Shown here: in pieces, positions 38,376-48,245 of the stretch
Layout of the letters: each line of letters opens with the position of its first letter
Position numbering within the stretch: position 1 is the first letter of the stretch
Assembly: GCF_023702675.1 (NCBI RefSeq)
Contig: NZ_CP098478.1
Coordinates: 2,418,001-2,482,000, forward strand
DNA: 64,000 bases
Direction of reading: 5' to 3'
Origin: Acinetobacter sp. C26M
GTDB lineage: Bacteria; Pseudomonadota; Gammaproteobacteria; Pseudomonadales; Moraxellaceae
Position numbers and translations under genes: made by a program
Notes under the pieces: model-generated
The model's input: the letters and a program-made list of their open reading frames with translations, nothing else
Told to the model about the DNA's origin: nothing
Database searches by the model: none

Positions 38376-40982
38376 TTAAATACTGAGTAAACTGTTCAAT
38401 GTTTCAGCTACATTTTTAGATTTTACTTTAGGTTGCAATGCCTTAAGTGCTTGTTGAACCTGACTACGCTGTGGTTCAGCTAAGGTGTACCAACGTGATA
38501 GCACTTGTAATAAACGCGAACCTAAAATTGGGTTTTTCTCATCCAGATAAGCTGCAAGCTCAATAAAATGATCAACACCAAAGCTCCACGTATTGACTGG
38601 ATTTGCAGCCAGACCACCACTCACAGCACGGATACGGTTTGGTGTACCCAAATCATAATCCGCATGTTTGGTAAGATACTGAATGGTTTCCGCTGTCGCA
38701 CATGGATTCGAAGCTTGGATGCTAAACCATTGATCTAAAGACAAGGCTTCATCTTTAAAGCGGTTATAGAAATCAGCCAATGCTGCTTGGGCTTGTGGTG
38801 CATCATTCCAGACCAAAACACGTAAGGCCCCTAAACGTTCAGACATATTACCTGTTTGTTGATATTGGCTATAAGCCAGATCAAAGACAGACTCATCACC
38901 TTGACGTGCCAACATATTCAAGGTGATATTTTTCAATGAACGCACGCCCATTGCCAAAGAAAACTCTTTTTGCTGGTCAGGATCTAAGGCTAAATAGGTC
39001 TCTTTCCAGAATGAACCTAGGTCACGCGCTAAACGATCCAGCACCGCTTCACGCTTTTCACGAATCAGTTCAGGTTCATAATCTTGATCAATACGGCTAC
39101 CTAAATAGTTTTCGCTTGGTACATCAAATAAACGCGATGCCAATAACGGATCTTTATTCACTAAGTCTGGCAAGGTATTTTTAATTGCCTGAATATAGGT
39201 GTCCACCTTATGGTCTTCTAAAAGAATACGTTCCAATAAAGTTTGTGTCGCTTGCCATTGGTTAAAGCCATTGGTTTCGTGCTGAATCAAGAAGGCAAGA
39301 TCATCATTGGAATAATCAAAAACTAAATTCACAGGGGCAGAAAAATTACGCAATAACGAAGCCACAGGTTGCTCTGTCACCCCTGTAAATTCAATTGTTG
39401 CTTCATCTTGATCAAATAAATACACACCATCTTTGACCTCATTCACAAACAGATCAGTACTGTGCAAGGTATATTGTTCACCGGTATTGGCATTAAATAA
39501 TGCGAGAGCCACAGGAATTGGTACGGCTTTGAGGTTTGGATATTTTGGATGTGCTTTCAAGCTTTGTTTGAAGCTTAAACGATAAGTCTGTGCAGCAGCA
39601 TCATATTCACCCGTAGCTTCTAACTTTGGTGTACCAGGTTGGTTATACCAAGTGAGGAAGTTAGAGAGATCAACACCTGAACCTGCGCTCAATGCCGCAA
39701 CCCAATCTTCAACTGTGACCGCTTGCCCATCATGGCGTAGGAAATATTCATCAGTCCCTTGACGGTATTTTTCTTTACCTAATAACGTTGCCATCATGCG
39801 ATTGATTTCAGCACCCTTCTCATACACTGTCGCGGTATAGAAGTTGTTGATTTCGACAAAATGGTCTGGACGTGGCGGATGAGACAATGGACCAGCATCT
39901 TCAGGGAATTGATGCGATTTCAATACCGCTACATCATCAATTCGTTGTACAGCTGCTGATTGTAAATCTTCAGAGAAAGATTGATCACGGAAAACCGTTA
40001 AGCCCTCTTTTAGACACAATTGGAACCAGTCACGACAGGTAATTCGGTTGCCTGTCCAGTTATGGAAATATTCATGAGCAATGACTGACTGTACTCGCAT
40101 GATCGCAGCATCAGTGGTGTATTCCTCATCGGCAAGCACACAAGACGTATTAAAGATATTTAAACCTTTATTTTCCATTGCCCCCATGTTGAACTGACTG
40201 ACCGCGACAATCATGTAGTTATCGAGATCGTAAGGACGACCATAGTGTTCTTCGTCCCAACGCATTGAATGCTTTAACGCCTCCATTGCGATGTGACATT
40301 TCGGAATATCTTTCTCGATTGCATAAATTTCTAAAGCAACATCACGACCTTCAGAAGTAGTATAACGATCCTTAAGTACCGCCAAATCACCAATCACACA
40401 GGCAAATAAATAGCTTGGTTTTTTGGTCGGATCTTGCCAGATCGCAAAATGACGACCTTCACCAGCCTCGCCTGTTTCCAATAAATTACCATTAGCAAGT
40501 AGAACAGGATATTTTTTATCGGCTTCGACACGCGTGGTAAATTCAGCCAATACATCAGGACGGTCAGGATAGAAGGTAATTTTACGGAAACCTTCGGGCT
40601 CATTCTGAGTTACGAATAAATCACCCGCCTTGTATAAACCTTCAAGCTGCGTATTTGACTCAGGGTGAATCACCACTTGAATTTGCAAAATGACCTGATC
40701 TGGTGCATCTGTGATCAGCAATTGCTCATCGTTTAAATCATATTGCGCTGCACTCAGGATTTGCCCATTCAGTTGAATCGACTTTAATTCAAGATCGCGC
40801 CCCAAAAGTACCAAAGCACTAGTCGTTTGACGTTTCATCACTAAGGTTGAGTCAACAATCGTATGATCATCATAGACTTGAATATCTAAGTTAATTGATT
40901 CAACCAAGAATGCTGGCTTTTGGTAGTCTTTTAAATAAATCGTTTGATCTGCTTGTACAGGGGGCTGAGCCGCAATATTCAT
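38376..40982 (-). CDS. pepN: Aminopeptidase N
   Basis: An M1 metallo-aminopeptidase of 868 residues, the normal PepN length. The substrate-amine motif GAMEN is at 267-271 and the zinc motif HEYFHNW at 303-309, with the third ligand Glu in KEGLTVFRDQ. It removes N-terminal residues from peptides in the cytoplasm. AAGGAA precedes the ATG. The 346-base spacer beyond its start (40983-41328) shows no other supported feature than the region ahead of the next gene. Confidence 0.96.
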   Translation of the reverse strand: MNIAAQPPVQADQTIYLKDYQKPAFLVESINLDIQVYDDHTIVDSTLVMKRQTTSALVLLGRDLELKSIQLNGQILSAAQYDLNDEQLLITDAPDQVILQIQVVIHPESNTQLEGLYKAGDLFVTQNEPEGFRKITFYPDRPDVLAEFTTRVEADKKYPVLLANGNLLETGEAGEGRHFAIWQDPTKKPSYLFACVIGDLAVLKDRYTTSEGRDVALEIYAIEKDIPKCHIAMEALKHSMRWDEEHYGRPYDLDNYMIVAVSQFNMGAMENKGLNIFNTSCVLADEEYTTDAAIMRVQSVIAHEYFHNWTGNRITCRDWFQLCLKEGLTVFRDQSFSEDLQSAAVQRIDDVAVLKSHQFPEDAGPLSHPPRPDHFVEINNFYTATVYEKGAEINRMMATLLGKEKYRQGTDEYFLRHDGQAVTVEDWVAALSAGSGVDLSNFLTWYNQPGTPKLEATGEYDAAAQTYRLSFKQSLKAHPKYPNLKAVPIPVALALFNANTGEQYTLHSTDLFVNEVKDGVYLFDQDEATIEFTGVTEQPVASLLRNFSAPVNLVFDYSNDDLAFLIQHETNGFNQWQATQTLLERILLEDHKVDTYIQAIKNTLPDLVNKDPLLASRLFDVPSENYLGSRIDQDYEPELIREKREAVLDRLARDLGSFWKETYLALDPDQQKEFSLAMGVRSLKNITLNMLARQGDESVFDLAYSQYQQTGNMSERLGALRVLVWNDAPQAQAALADFYNRFKDEALSLDQWFSIQASNPCATAETIQYLTKHADYDLGTPNRIRAVSGGLAANPVNTWSFGVDHFIELAAYLDEKNPILGSRLLQVLSRWYTLAEPQRSQVQQALKALQPKVKSKNVAETLNSLLSI

Positions 40983-41328
40983 CGGTATTCCTTATCTTTC
41001 ATCATGTCGTTTAGATGGTCTTGTTGGCAAGACTTCTTGATTAGTCGATCATACGCCAACTTACAAAACCTGTCTTTAGAGCCACATACCAGTTTTAAGA
41101 ATTTTATTGGGTTTACTTTTCACGTTTTCAAATTTATTTAGCAAATGGCATGCCGTTTAGACAAAATTACAACATAGTTTTCCATTCTTAAATAAATGCT
41201 ACAGAATCGAATGGGTTTTATCGCTCAACTTACATTTTTTTCCCGAGTTTTACATTTTGTGCACGGTTATTGCTTAACCTAATATGCCAATGTAAGTAAA
41301 TACAATAAAACACACGAGGGTAAAGACG

Positions 41329-41586
41329 ATGGAATTAAAAGCACACCTATATCGTTTAGAAAATATCAAAGCGATCCATGACCTCGCTAAAGCTGGCGTG
41401 GATCATCATGTAATTTCAGTTTTTTTAACAGCAGAGGGAATTGAACTGACAACTTTAGAAGTGACCAATATTGTCAATACATACGATGCGCTTGGTAAAG
41501 AAAAGCTACCAAGCAAGAAAGTACAAGCACTTATTAATGCAAAAAAAATCGGTCAGGAGGACGAAAACTTGCCATGCCCTGTTTAA
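41329..41586 (+). CDS. Small conserved-looking hypothetical protein, 85 aa
   Basis: A small helical protein (MELKAHLYRLENIKAIHDLA, then two further predicted helices) ending in NLPCPV. GAGGG sits seven bases before the ATG and a strong terminator follows, so it looks like a real single-gene unit. Its helices HHVISVFLTAEGIELTTLEVTNIVNTY resemble a small DNA-binding or adaptor fold, but I cannot name a family. Confidence 0.75.
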   Translation: MELKAHLYRLENIKAIHDLAKAGVDHHVISVFLTAEGIELTTLEVTNIVNTYDALGKEKLPSKKVQALINAKKIGQEDENLPCPV

Positions 41587-41602
41587 CACTCACTTTAACC
41601 AT

Positions 41603-41635
41603 AAAAAAACCTCGAAGCGAATTCGAGGTTTTTTT
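41603..41635 (+). terminator. Bidirectional terminator, 85-aa gene / first DUF2147 gene
   Basis: AAAAAACCTCGAA / TTCGAGGTTTTTT with T-runs on both strands between convergent genes. Confidence 0.9.
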
Positions 41636-41647
41636 ATAAATATTCGA

Positions 41648-42121
41648 TTATGGTGTTGCGTTATCAGTACGTAGCCAAACGACAGTACGACCCAGTGCTG
41701 AAACGCCCATATAGCCGCGCATGCGTAAACGTTTACCTTCGCCAGTGACGACACCTTTACCTTTGTAGATACGACCTGAAGTTGGTTCTAATACACGCCC
41801 ATCGATATAAGAGTCAGGTTTATTTGGATCTTCTTTAAAGCCTGATAAAATTTCTAGCCCAAGAATTGGCTTATTGGTATTCGGTGCTGCACATTTGGTG
41901 CAATTGGTGAGCGCAATACCATGTGAGTTTGGATAGCGATAAACAATCTTCCCATGATAACGGCCGTCATTTCCTTTACGGATTTCTACGATTGAGAGTT
42001 GTTCACCAGTACGCTCTTCGATACTTTTCCAGTAGCCTTCAATAGAAGCTGCGAAAGTCGTTGCGCTTGCACAAGCAATAGTGAGCCCCATGATTCCGTT
42101 CATGAGCATACGATTTAGCAT
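41648..42121 (-). CDS. DUF2147 periplasmic protein, copy 1
   Basis: A 157-residue protein with signal peptide (to about TTFAA, residue 25) and one DUF2147 domain: EGYWKSIEERTGEQLSIVEI near the start, an LTNCTKC cysteine pair, LGLEILSGF, YIDGRVLEPTSGRIYKGK and a C-terminal RLRMRGYMGVSALGRTVVWLR. The domain function is unknown; in Acinetobacter members are small secreted or periplasmic proteins. It is the most downstream of three tandem paralogues. Confidence 0.85.
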   Translation of the reverse strand: MLNRMLMNGIMGLTIACASATTFAASIEGYWKSIEERTGEQLSIVEIRKGNDGRYHGKIVYRYPNSHGIALTNCTKCAAPNTNKPILGLEILSGFKEDPNKPDSYIDGRVLEPTSGRIYKGKGVVTGEGKRLRMRGYMGVSALGRTVVWLRTDNATP

Positions 42122-42288
42122 ATTAACCCCGTCTTAAAAAAGTAACCTATTCATCTTTATAGGTTTAATGCACGGAAATTATCACACTTTTACCCAAGTT
42201 ACACTGTACGCTAGCGTTCATTTGTATAAGAAGTAGCTAATCTAGCTGCTTGATTTCACAGCATCTTGTACATTCTTTAGCTTAAATA

Positions 42289-42318
42289 AAAAAGCCCAAA
42301 CGAGTCGTTTAGGCTTTC
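42289..42318 (-). terminator. Terminator of the second DUF2147 gene
   Basis: AAAGCCcAAACGA / TCGTTTaGGCTTT hairpin, T-run on the minus strand, about 20 bases after the copy 2 stop. It implies that copies 1 and 2 are transcribed separately. Confidence 0.8.
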
Positions 42319-42338
42319 TTAAAAAAAACAACAACTAT

Positions 42339-42815
42339 TTAAGGATTCGCACTGTCGGTACGAATCCAAACTTGGGTGCGTCCCAATGCAGAAATTCCCA
42401 TATAACCACGCATACGCAGACGCTTTCCATCCGAACTCAGTTGCGCTTTTCCTTTATAGATATTACCTGTTTTAGGCTCTAGTACCCGACCATCAATATA
42501 TTGATTTGGATTCTTAGGGTCTTCTTTCAATCCCCACGCAATTTGTAGCCCTTGAATCGGTTTATTTTTAAAAGGTTCAGGACATTTCACACAGTTGGTG
42601 AGTACCGTCCCGCCACCTAAAACGGGATAACGATAAACAATCGTTCCCGTATAGGTATTATCTGGTTTTTTCTTAATTTCTACGATTGAAAGCTGCTCGC
42701 CAGTACGATCATCAATACTTTTCCAAAATCCTTCAGGCGTAGAGGCAAAACTAAGCGTTGTGAATACAGTCAAAGAAATGCCCATGATTCCTTTCATGAG
42801 TGTGTTTTTTTGCAT
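42339..42815 (-). CDS. DUF2147 periplasmic protein, copy 2
   Basis: About 158 residues from ATG 42815 (MQKNTLMKGIMG), chosen because GGAG lies eight bases upstream and because it leaves a standard signal peptide (to about LSFAS). The DUF2147 hallmarks are all kept: EGFWKSIDDRTGEQLSIVEI, LTNCVKC, YIDGRVLEPKTGNIYKGK and RLRMRGYMGISALGRTQVWIR. It is closer to copy 1 in the middle of the domain (YRYP) than to copy 3. Confidence 0.85.
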   Translation of the reverse strand: MQKNTLMKGIMGISLTVFTTLSFASTPEGFWKSIDDRTGEQLSIVEIKKKPDNTYTGTIVYRYPVLGGGTVLTNCVKCPEPFKNKPIQGLQIAWGLKEDPKNPNQYIDGRVLEPKTGNIYKGKAQLSSDGKRLRMRGYMGISALGRTQVWIRTDSANP

Positions 42816-42958
42816 AATAAGCTCCGTAATGCAAAATCGATCCATCTATCCCTTCATTTTTATGCGAATGTATAGAAACAGTCAACACAAGCAAAAGATA
42901 TTTAATTGTTTAAAATCAAATAAAATTTTAATCAATTCACACAATTAAAAATAAATGA

Positions 42959-43432
42959 TTAAGGATTGGCACTGTCCTTGCGAATCCACACCACAGTCCG
43001 ACCTAAAGCAGAAATTCCCACATAACCACGCATATGCAAACGTTTACCATCGGCCGTCAAACGTGCTTTACCTTTATACACTTTGCCAGTTTTGCTTTCG
43101 ACTATTCGGCCATTGATAAAGCTATCGGGCTTTTTAGGGTCTTCAACCAGCCCTGTTAACACTTCTAAGCCCAGTCGTGGCTTTCCAGTATAGGGCGGCG
43201 GGCAATTCACACAATGTGTCACCACGGTACCTTGCGCATTAGGATAAATATAAACAATTTTGCCACGATAGGTATTGTCAGGGGCTTTTCTTATTTCAAT
43301 GATGGTCAGTTGTTCTCCAGTTCGATCATCAATACTACGCCAATACCCTTCGATTGGATCTGCGTATGTGAAAATACTGCTCAAACACATCATTATGCCA
43401 ATAACAGATTGTATCCAAATCCGATTATTCAT
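42959..43432 (-). CDS. DUF2147 periplasmic protein, copy 3
   Basis: A 157-residue paralogue with signal peptide (to about FTYA, residue 24). It has the same domain hallmarks as the two copies downstream, with a VTHCVNC cysteine pair and RLHMRGYVGISALGRTVVWIR. AAAGGGGAAAAC precedes the ATG. It is the most upstream copy; its 230-base upstream spacer (43433-43662), shared with a divergent zinc-ribbon gene, holds both promoters but no element I can define. Confidence 0.85.
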   Translation of the reverse strand: MNNRIWIQSVIGIMMCLSSIFTYADPIEGYWRSIDDRTGEQLTIIEIRKAPDNTYRGKIVYIYPNAQGTVVTHCVNCPPPYTGKPRLGLEVLTGLVEDPKKPDSFINGRIVESKTGKVYKGKARLTADGKRLHMRGYVGISALGRTVVWIRKDSANP

Positions 43433-43662
43433 GTTTTCCCCTTTGCTTTTACTTTGTTCAATTCATATTGAGTTATGCTTCTAATTGGCGCAGAAATTTA
43501 CCATATTTTAAAAAACAGCAAAGTTATAGGATTATCTTTTATATAAAATTCAGTCAATTAAGTCTCATTTTGTTCTTAATTTTTATCTATATATAATCTT
43601 TGCATCACTCCTAGGATTGAGCATGTATAATTCTCTATTTAACGGTTATAGGCTTAATATCA

Positions 43663-44823
43663 ATGGATTTACAGATTCTACAAAAACAGTTAGATGAAAG
43701 TAGCCATTGCCCCCTATGCCAAGCCTCTATGTTTTGGGTTGAGGCTGAACAATACAACCAAGAGTTTCAATTTCACGAATGCAGCCACTGCCAGCATCGT
43801 GTCTTTAAAAGTGATATCAAACTGAATTGTCACTGCGCCCAATGTACAGCCTTGCGGAAAAAACAGACCCAACAAACAATTTTGCAAGAGCAACGCAAAT
43901 ATAAAATCAAAGACGAAGTGATTTATAGCCTGAATCAACTTAGTTTTTTGCATAAATTATTCTTACTCAGCTTGCTAGACAGCTATGCACGTGAGGATGT
44001 ACAACATGATGAGCTGATTCATTGGCAGAATATTAAATATCGAGAATTTACCCCCAACTACTTATTTCAGAACCATTTAGTTCAAGAATTACTTAAATTG
44101 GGAGTATTTAAGCCAAAAGATACGGCTTTGGAAACGGAACATTATTATTTGAATATCCGTCTGGATGGTTATTCAGACCCTAGCTTGTTTAGCATAACTC
44201 AGCAATTACGCCATTGGTTCTATGAAAACCTGAGTCAAGGTATTCCATTTAAAAGCACCGATGAAGTCAAAGATGCACTTTACCTTGTGCTCTATCAAGA
44301 AATTGTGCAGTTTATGCAGTTCTATTGTCGGACTTGGGGCATTCAAATTGCGGGCAATCGGCCATTTCAAGCCTTTTGCTACCGTTTAATGGAAGGTTTG
44401 GCTGTAGGTCAAATTTTTTATTTGATTCAAACCGCTTTAGAATATTTACATAAACAAAATGCTTTGCAGCCAAGAAATGATAAGTTTATCAATACCAACT
44501 TATTAAAAAAGACCTTGGAACAATATCGTGAGCGTGCTTTAGCTGAGCGATGGGAAACCACCACCTTACCAAGACCTTATACCATTCCATTCAGTAAAAT
44601 GAGTGAAGTCCTGCTGTTTAAATTTTTGGGTTATGACGAAAGTATATTTATTCAGCCAGTTTGGAAATCTTGGCGAAAAATCGAACCTCGCTTAAGTTTC
44701 TACTCGGTTAAACGTTGTATGTACTGCGGCTCAAATGATTTGATCGTGGATTATGATGCGACAGATTATGTGTCATTGATTTGTCGCAGATGCAAGCATC
44801 AAGATCATTATTTCACTCGCTAA
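43663..44823 (+). CDS. Hypothetical zinc-ribbon-like protein, 386 aa
   Basis: The N-terminus carries paired cysteines CPLC (16-19), CSHC and CHCAQC, and the C-terminus another ribbon, CMYCGSNDL...CRRCKHQD. A mid-section of about 270 residues is helical and unfamiliar. The cysteine pattern at both ends suggests two zinc-binding modules, perhaps nucleic-acid or protein contacts. Function is unknown. It precedes thiM by 23 bases on the same strand and may be cotranscribed. Confidence 0.75.
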   Translation: MDLQILQKQLDESSHCPLCQASMFWVEAEQYNQEFQFHECSHCQHRVFKSDIKLNCHCAQCTALRKKQTQQTILQEQRKYKIKDEVIYSLNQLSFLHKLFLLSLLDSYAREDVQHDELIHWQNIKYREFTPNYLFQNHLVQELLKLGVFKPKDTALETEHYYLNIRLDGYSDPSLFSITQQLRHWFYENLSQGIPFKSTDEVKDALYLVLYQEIVQFMQFYCRTWGIQIAGNRPFQAFCYRLMEGLAVGQIFYLIQTALEYLHKQNALQPRNDKFINTNLLKKTLEQYRERALAERWETTTLPRPYTIPFSKMSEVLLFKFLGYDESIFIQPVWKSWRKIEPRLSFYSVKRCMYCGSNDLIVDYDATDYVSLICRRCKHQDHYFTR

Positions 44824-44846
44824 GATATCGATATTAAGGATGTGCC

Positions 44847-45662
44847 ATGTCACACAAACAACAACTGATTGATCAAGTCATCGACGCTTGGCGTGCCTTA
44901 CAACAACAAACACCGTTAGTGCAATGCATGACCAATAGCGTTGCCAACAATTATGTGGCGAATATCTTACTTGCAGCAGGCGCCTCGCCAGCCATGATTG
45001 ATAACCCATTTGAAGCTGAAGACTTCACCAAAATCAGTGCTGCCTTAAGTATCAATATTGGAACACCGACGACAGAACAAACTCAAGCCATGTTAATTTC
45101 GGCTCAAACTGCCCAACAACATCTGGTACCTTGGGTACTCGACCCTGTCGGTTATGGTGCAGTGTTAAAGTGGCGTAGTGAAACGGTCAATCAACTATTA
45201 AAGTTTCAACCCAATATTATTCGTGGCAATGCTTCTGAAATCAGTACTTTAGCAGGCAGTCAGATTCAGTCTAAAGGCGTGGATAGTACTTTGAATAGCC
45301 ATGATGTCTATACGCAAGCAAAAAGCCTATTGCAGCATACTGAATGCGTTGCTATTTCTGGTGAATCAGACTTTATCATCTCCAAACAACTCGACACTAT
45401 AATTAAAGTCAATGGTGGCTGTTATTTACAACCAAAAATTACCGCAACAGGTTGTGCTTTAGGTGCATTAACCGCTGCCTATCATGCTGTCAGCAATCCG
45501 AGCATTGCTGCACTTGCCTCACATATCCATTTTGCCATAGCAGGTAAGCTTGCCTATGAGCATGCGCAAACGGTGGGGAGCTTTAATGTGGCATTTCTTG
45601 ATTATGTGCATATGCTGGATGACAATTTAATCCAGCAATATGTGGATATTGAAATCCTTTAA
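44847..45662 (+). CDS. thiM: Hydroxyethylthiazole kinase
   Basis: A 271-residue ribokinase-like enzyme with the ThiM landmarks: PLVQCMTNSVANNYVANILLAAGASPAM at the N-terminus, WVLDPVGYGA, IIRGNASEI and the anion-hole/catalytic TATGCALG (ITATGCALGALTAAY). It phosphorylates salvaged thiazole alcohol for thiamine synthesis. No thiD or thiE is adjacent. TAAGGATG precedes the ATG. Confidence 0.94.
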   Translation: MSHKQQLIDQVIDAWRALQQQTPLVQCMTNSVANNYVANILLAAGASPAMIDNPFEAEDFTKISAALSINIGTPTTEQTQAMLISAQTAQQHLVPWVLDPVGYGAVLKWRSETVNQLLKFQPNIIRGNASEISTLAGSQIQSKGVDSTLNSHDVYTQAKSLLQHTECVAISGESDFIISKQLDTIIKVNGGCYLQPKITATGCALGALTAAYHAVSNPSIAALASHIHFAIAGKLAYEHAQTVGSFNVAFLDYVHMLDDNLIQQYVDIEIL

Positions 45663-45680
45663 GCTGCAATTCTGCAAAAT

Positions 45681-45708
45681 AAAAAACACATCAAAAGATG
45701 TGTTTTTT
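45681..45708 (+). terminator. Bidirectional terminator, thiM / CynX-type gene
   Basis: A perfect 12-bp stem AAAAAACACATC / GATGTGTTTTTT with AAAA loop between converging genes. Confidence 0.93.
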
Positions 45709-45752
45709 ATGATCAAACTCAATGACTACAATTTTCTTATTATTCTGTTCCA

Positions 45753-46928
45753 CTAAGAATGGAGCACTTTATGATAATGCTGCGGATTGAGTCGAATCAT
45801 CAATCCAGCAACAATCACCACCATAGTTAAATGCCAAATCCATCCTGCATTATAAGTTCCCGTTATGTCATGCAATACTGCAACCCACCAAGGTGCAATC
45901 GCAGCCAATAGAAATCCCCCACCCTGCATTAAGGCTGAAAGTTGTCCCGCATGTGCAGGATCAGGCAAATGGTCGAGTACCACGATCATCAACAAAGCAA
46001 AGCATCCGCCTAAACCCGCTCCTACGGTAATTGCCCAAAGGTAAGGCAAAGCATCTGCAAAAAAAGCCAAGCCTGAAAAACCAATCAGTTGCAAAATTAG
46101 AGTTAATCCCATCCAGATTCGACGATCTTTGTTTTTACGCGATAAATACGGTAAAACGAGCGCAGCACTGGCCTGACTAAGTGTTAGCGCAGCCATCAAA
46201 TTCCCACTCGCAGTGGCAGTCCAACCATGTACTTGAAATGCAGGTGCAAGCCACGCAACAATCGAGCTATAGCCTCCATTAATCAAACCAAAACAGCAGA
46301 TCAGCAACCATGTTCTTGGCTGTTTTAATAACAATATCACCGACGGCATTTTTTTATGCGGAGATACAGATTTGGTCAGGAAACAACTTGCGAATAACAA
46401 CGCAAGGAATGCAGGTAACACAAAAATAGAAAGACCAACTTTCCAATCACCACTAATACTGGTCACCATCGGGGCAAGCACGGCTCCCAGTGCCCCACCA
46501 CCCATCAGCATGGCTGAGTACAGCCCCATCATTGGGCTGAGATGATCACGAAACTCTCTTTTAATCAAACTTGGAAAAACCGCTTGAACAACAGCGACAC
46601 CAAAACCAATGATGGCAGCGGTTAAAATTAGAACCCATCCATTTACAGCAACAAAACGTAAGCCACACCCCAAGCCAATCAGGATCAATGCCCCAACAAT
46701 GGCACGACGTTCGCCAAGCAGCTTTTGTAGAACTGGACCAACAAAGGCAACGAGCCCCATAAGCAGCATCGGCACTAAAGTTAATAATGCAATACCTTGC
46801 AAACTCAAACCCGTACTTGTCCGAATTTGACTAGCAACAGGTCCAACACTGGTCATAAATGGACGAAGGTTCAATCCAACCAAGGCAACCGTTGTCACCA
46901 AAAATATTCGGTTATTTTGCATATTCAT
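45753..46928 (-). CDS. MFS transporter, CynX/NimT type
   Basis: About 391 residues with 12 helices. The start VGLNLRPFMTSVGPV and the loop PSLIKREFRDHLSPMMGLYSAMLMGGGALG are typical of the cyanate/2-nitroimidazole (CynX/NimT) branch. The substrate is not determinable. ATG 46928 (MNMQNNRIF) with AGAAAAG upstream is chosen over an in-frame GTG at 46940. It is the last gene of a unit with the deaminase and ankyrin genes. Confidence 0.85.
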   Translation of the reverse strand: MNMQNNRIFLVTTVALVGLNLRPFMTSVGPVASQIRTSTGLSLQGIALLTLVPMLLMGLVAFVGPVLQKLLGERRAIVGALILIGLGCGLRFVAVNGWVLILTAAIIGFGVAVVQAVFPSLIKREFRDHLSPMMGLYSAMLMGGGALGAVLAPMVTSISGDWKVGLSIFVLPAFLALLFASCFLTKSVSPHKKMPSVILLLKQPRTWLLICCFGLINGGYSSIVAWLAPAFQVHGWTATASGNLMAALTLSQASAALVLPYLSRKNKDRRIWMGLTLILQLIGFSGLAFFADALPYLWAITVGAGLGGCFALLMIVVLDHLPDPAHAGQLSALMQGGGFLLAAIAPWWVAVLHDITGTYNAGWIWHLTMVVIVAGLMIRLNPQHYHKVLHS

Positions 46929-46945
46929 CTTTTCTATCACACTGC

Positions 46946-47407
46946 TTAGGTCATGGATTTCCAGTAAGCATATAAATCTGGTTTTTCTTCTATTCGGACT
47001 GGAATATAGCGAATATTCATCGACTGCTCTGCAAAGGGTTTAGCAAGATCAGCATAAATCGCTGCTGTTGATAACCCAAACGGTTCACCATCTTCATTCG
47101 AATGTGCATAGCTCACCGCCTGAATCCCAGCTAAACGCATGGCTGCCATACACATCGGACAAGGCTGCCCACTGGCAAATATGACACAGCCTTCAAGATT
47201 GGCTGTACCCAAACGTTGGCTTGCAGCACGGATTGCCAGTAACTCAGCATGTGCTGTAGGATCGTTGCTTTTTAAAATCTCATTCACACCTGTGGCAATA
47301 ACTGTTCCATCTTTCACGACAACCGCAGCAAAAGGACGACCTCCTTGCTGACAATTTTGATAGGCCAATTCTATGGTCTGACGTAGAAAATCTGTTGCTT
47401 GTTCCAT
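46946..47407 (-). CDS. Nucleoside/base deaminase, GuaD-like
   Basis: A 153-residue cytidine-deaminase-fold protein with zinc motifs HAELLAIR and PCPMC. The EGGRPFAAVVV-like segment (QGGRPFAAVVVKDG), NEILKSNDPTAHAE and the FASGQPCPMCMAAM stretch are closest to the short guanine deaminase GuaD, rather than TadA. ATG 47407 follows the stop of the ankyrin gene by one base, so translation is probably coupled. Confidence 0.82.
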   Translation of the reverse strand: MEQATDFLRQTIELAYQNCQQGGRPFAAVVVKDGTVIATGVNEILKSNDPTAHAELLAIRAASQRLGTANLEGCVIFASGQPCPMCMAAMRLAGIQAVSYAHSNEDGEPFGLSTAAIYADLAKPFAEQSMNIRYIPVRIEEKPDLYAYWKSMT

Positions 47408-47408
47408 C

Positions 47409-48095
47409 TTAATGTTCCATAAATCTTGGTTTCGCACCTGCAGCTAATAATGCTTTCTCAATATGTGTATAGCCACGAGCATGTGCATGTTCAAGCGGTG
47501 TAATTCCATCACCATCAGCAATATTGACATTGGCTCCCGCTGCAATCAGTAAATCGACAATCTGCTGATACGGTTGAGTACCATTACCTAAAATGATCGC
47601 TTCCAATAGAGCCGTCCAGCCTAAGTTATTGATGTGATCAACATCGATACCCGCTGCGATCAGCCTACGTACAGTATCCACATGACCTCGTTCGGCGGCT
47701 GGAATCAACGCTGTACCACCATAGCGGTTGGTACTTTTTAGATCAGCGCCATGCTGCAAAGTCATATTCAATATTTTTAAATAGCCACGCGCGCCAGCAT
47801 AAAGATAAGGACTGTCTTGAATGCGATCTTTGGCATTGACATCCGCACCTGCATCAATCAGAAATTGTGCAGCGTGAACATTGTTAGCACGTGTTGCGAT
47901 CATTAAAGCGGTTGAGCCTGAAGCATCACGTGCATCAATCTGAATATTTTTAGCGATTAATTGTTGAATCTGTGCCACATCATTGCGCGCAGCAGCAGTA
48001 TGTAAGGCATCTTCTTGCATAGGATCTCCCGAAGTTGCATGACTACATGCCGTCACCGCTAGTGTAAATACAGCTGACATTAATGATTTGTGCAT
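47409..48095 (-). CDS. Ankyrin-repeat lipoprotein
   Basis: About 228 residues. A lipoprotein signal peptide with Cys17 (AVTAC) precedes about five ankyrin repeats (for example STALMIATRANNVHAAQFLIDAGADVN and ALIPAAERGHVDTVRRLIAAGIDVD). Such lipoproteins act by protein binding in the periplasm. ATG 48095 is chosen because GGAG lies seven bases upstream. It is first in a three-gene unit with the deaminase and MFS genes, divergent from a LysR gene. Confidence 0.82.
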   Translation of the reverse strand: MHKSLMSAVFTLAVTACSHATSGDPMQEDALHTAAARNDVAQIQQLIAKNIQIDARDASGSTALMIATRANNVHAAQFLIDAGADVNAKDRIQDSPYLYAGARGYLKILNMTLQHGADLKSTNRYGGTALIPAAERGHVDTVRRLIAAGIDVDHINNLGWTALLEAIILGNGTQPYQQIVDLLIAAGANVNIADGDGITPLEHAHARGYTHIEKALLAAGAKPRFMEH

Positions 48096-48245
48096 ATACA
48101 AACTCCAAGAATTCGTCCTGACAAATGAAAATGGATTGAATGAATAATTGCGCTTAGGATAATGAGATTTATTGATATTTAAAAATTAAATTAATTAATC
48201 AAATGTATTAAGATAATGAATAGTTAACTGATTCAAATCGCTTAC

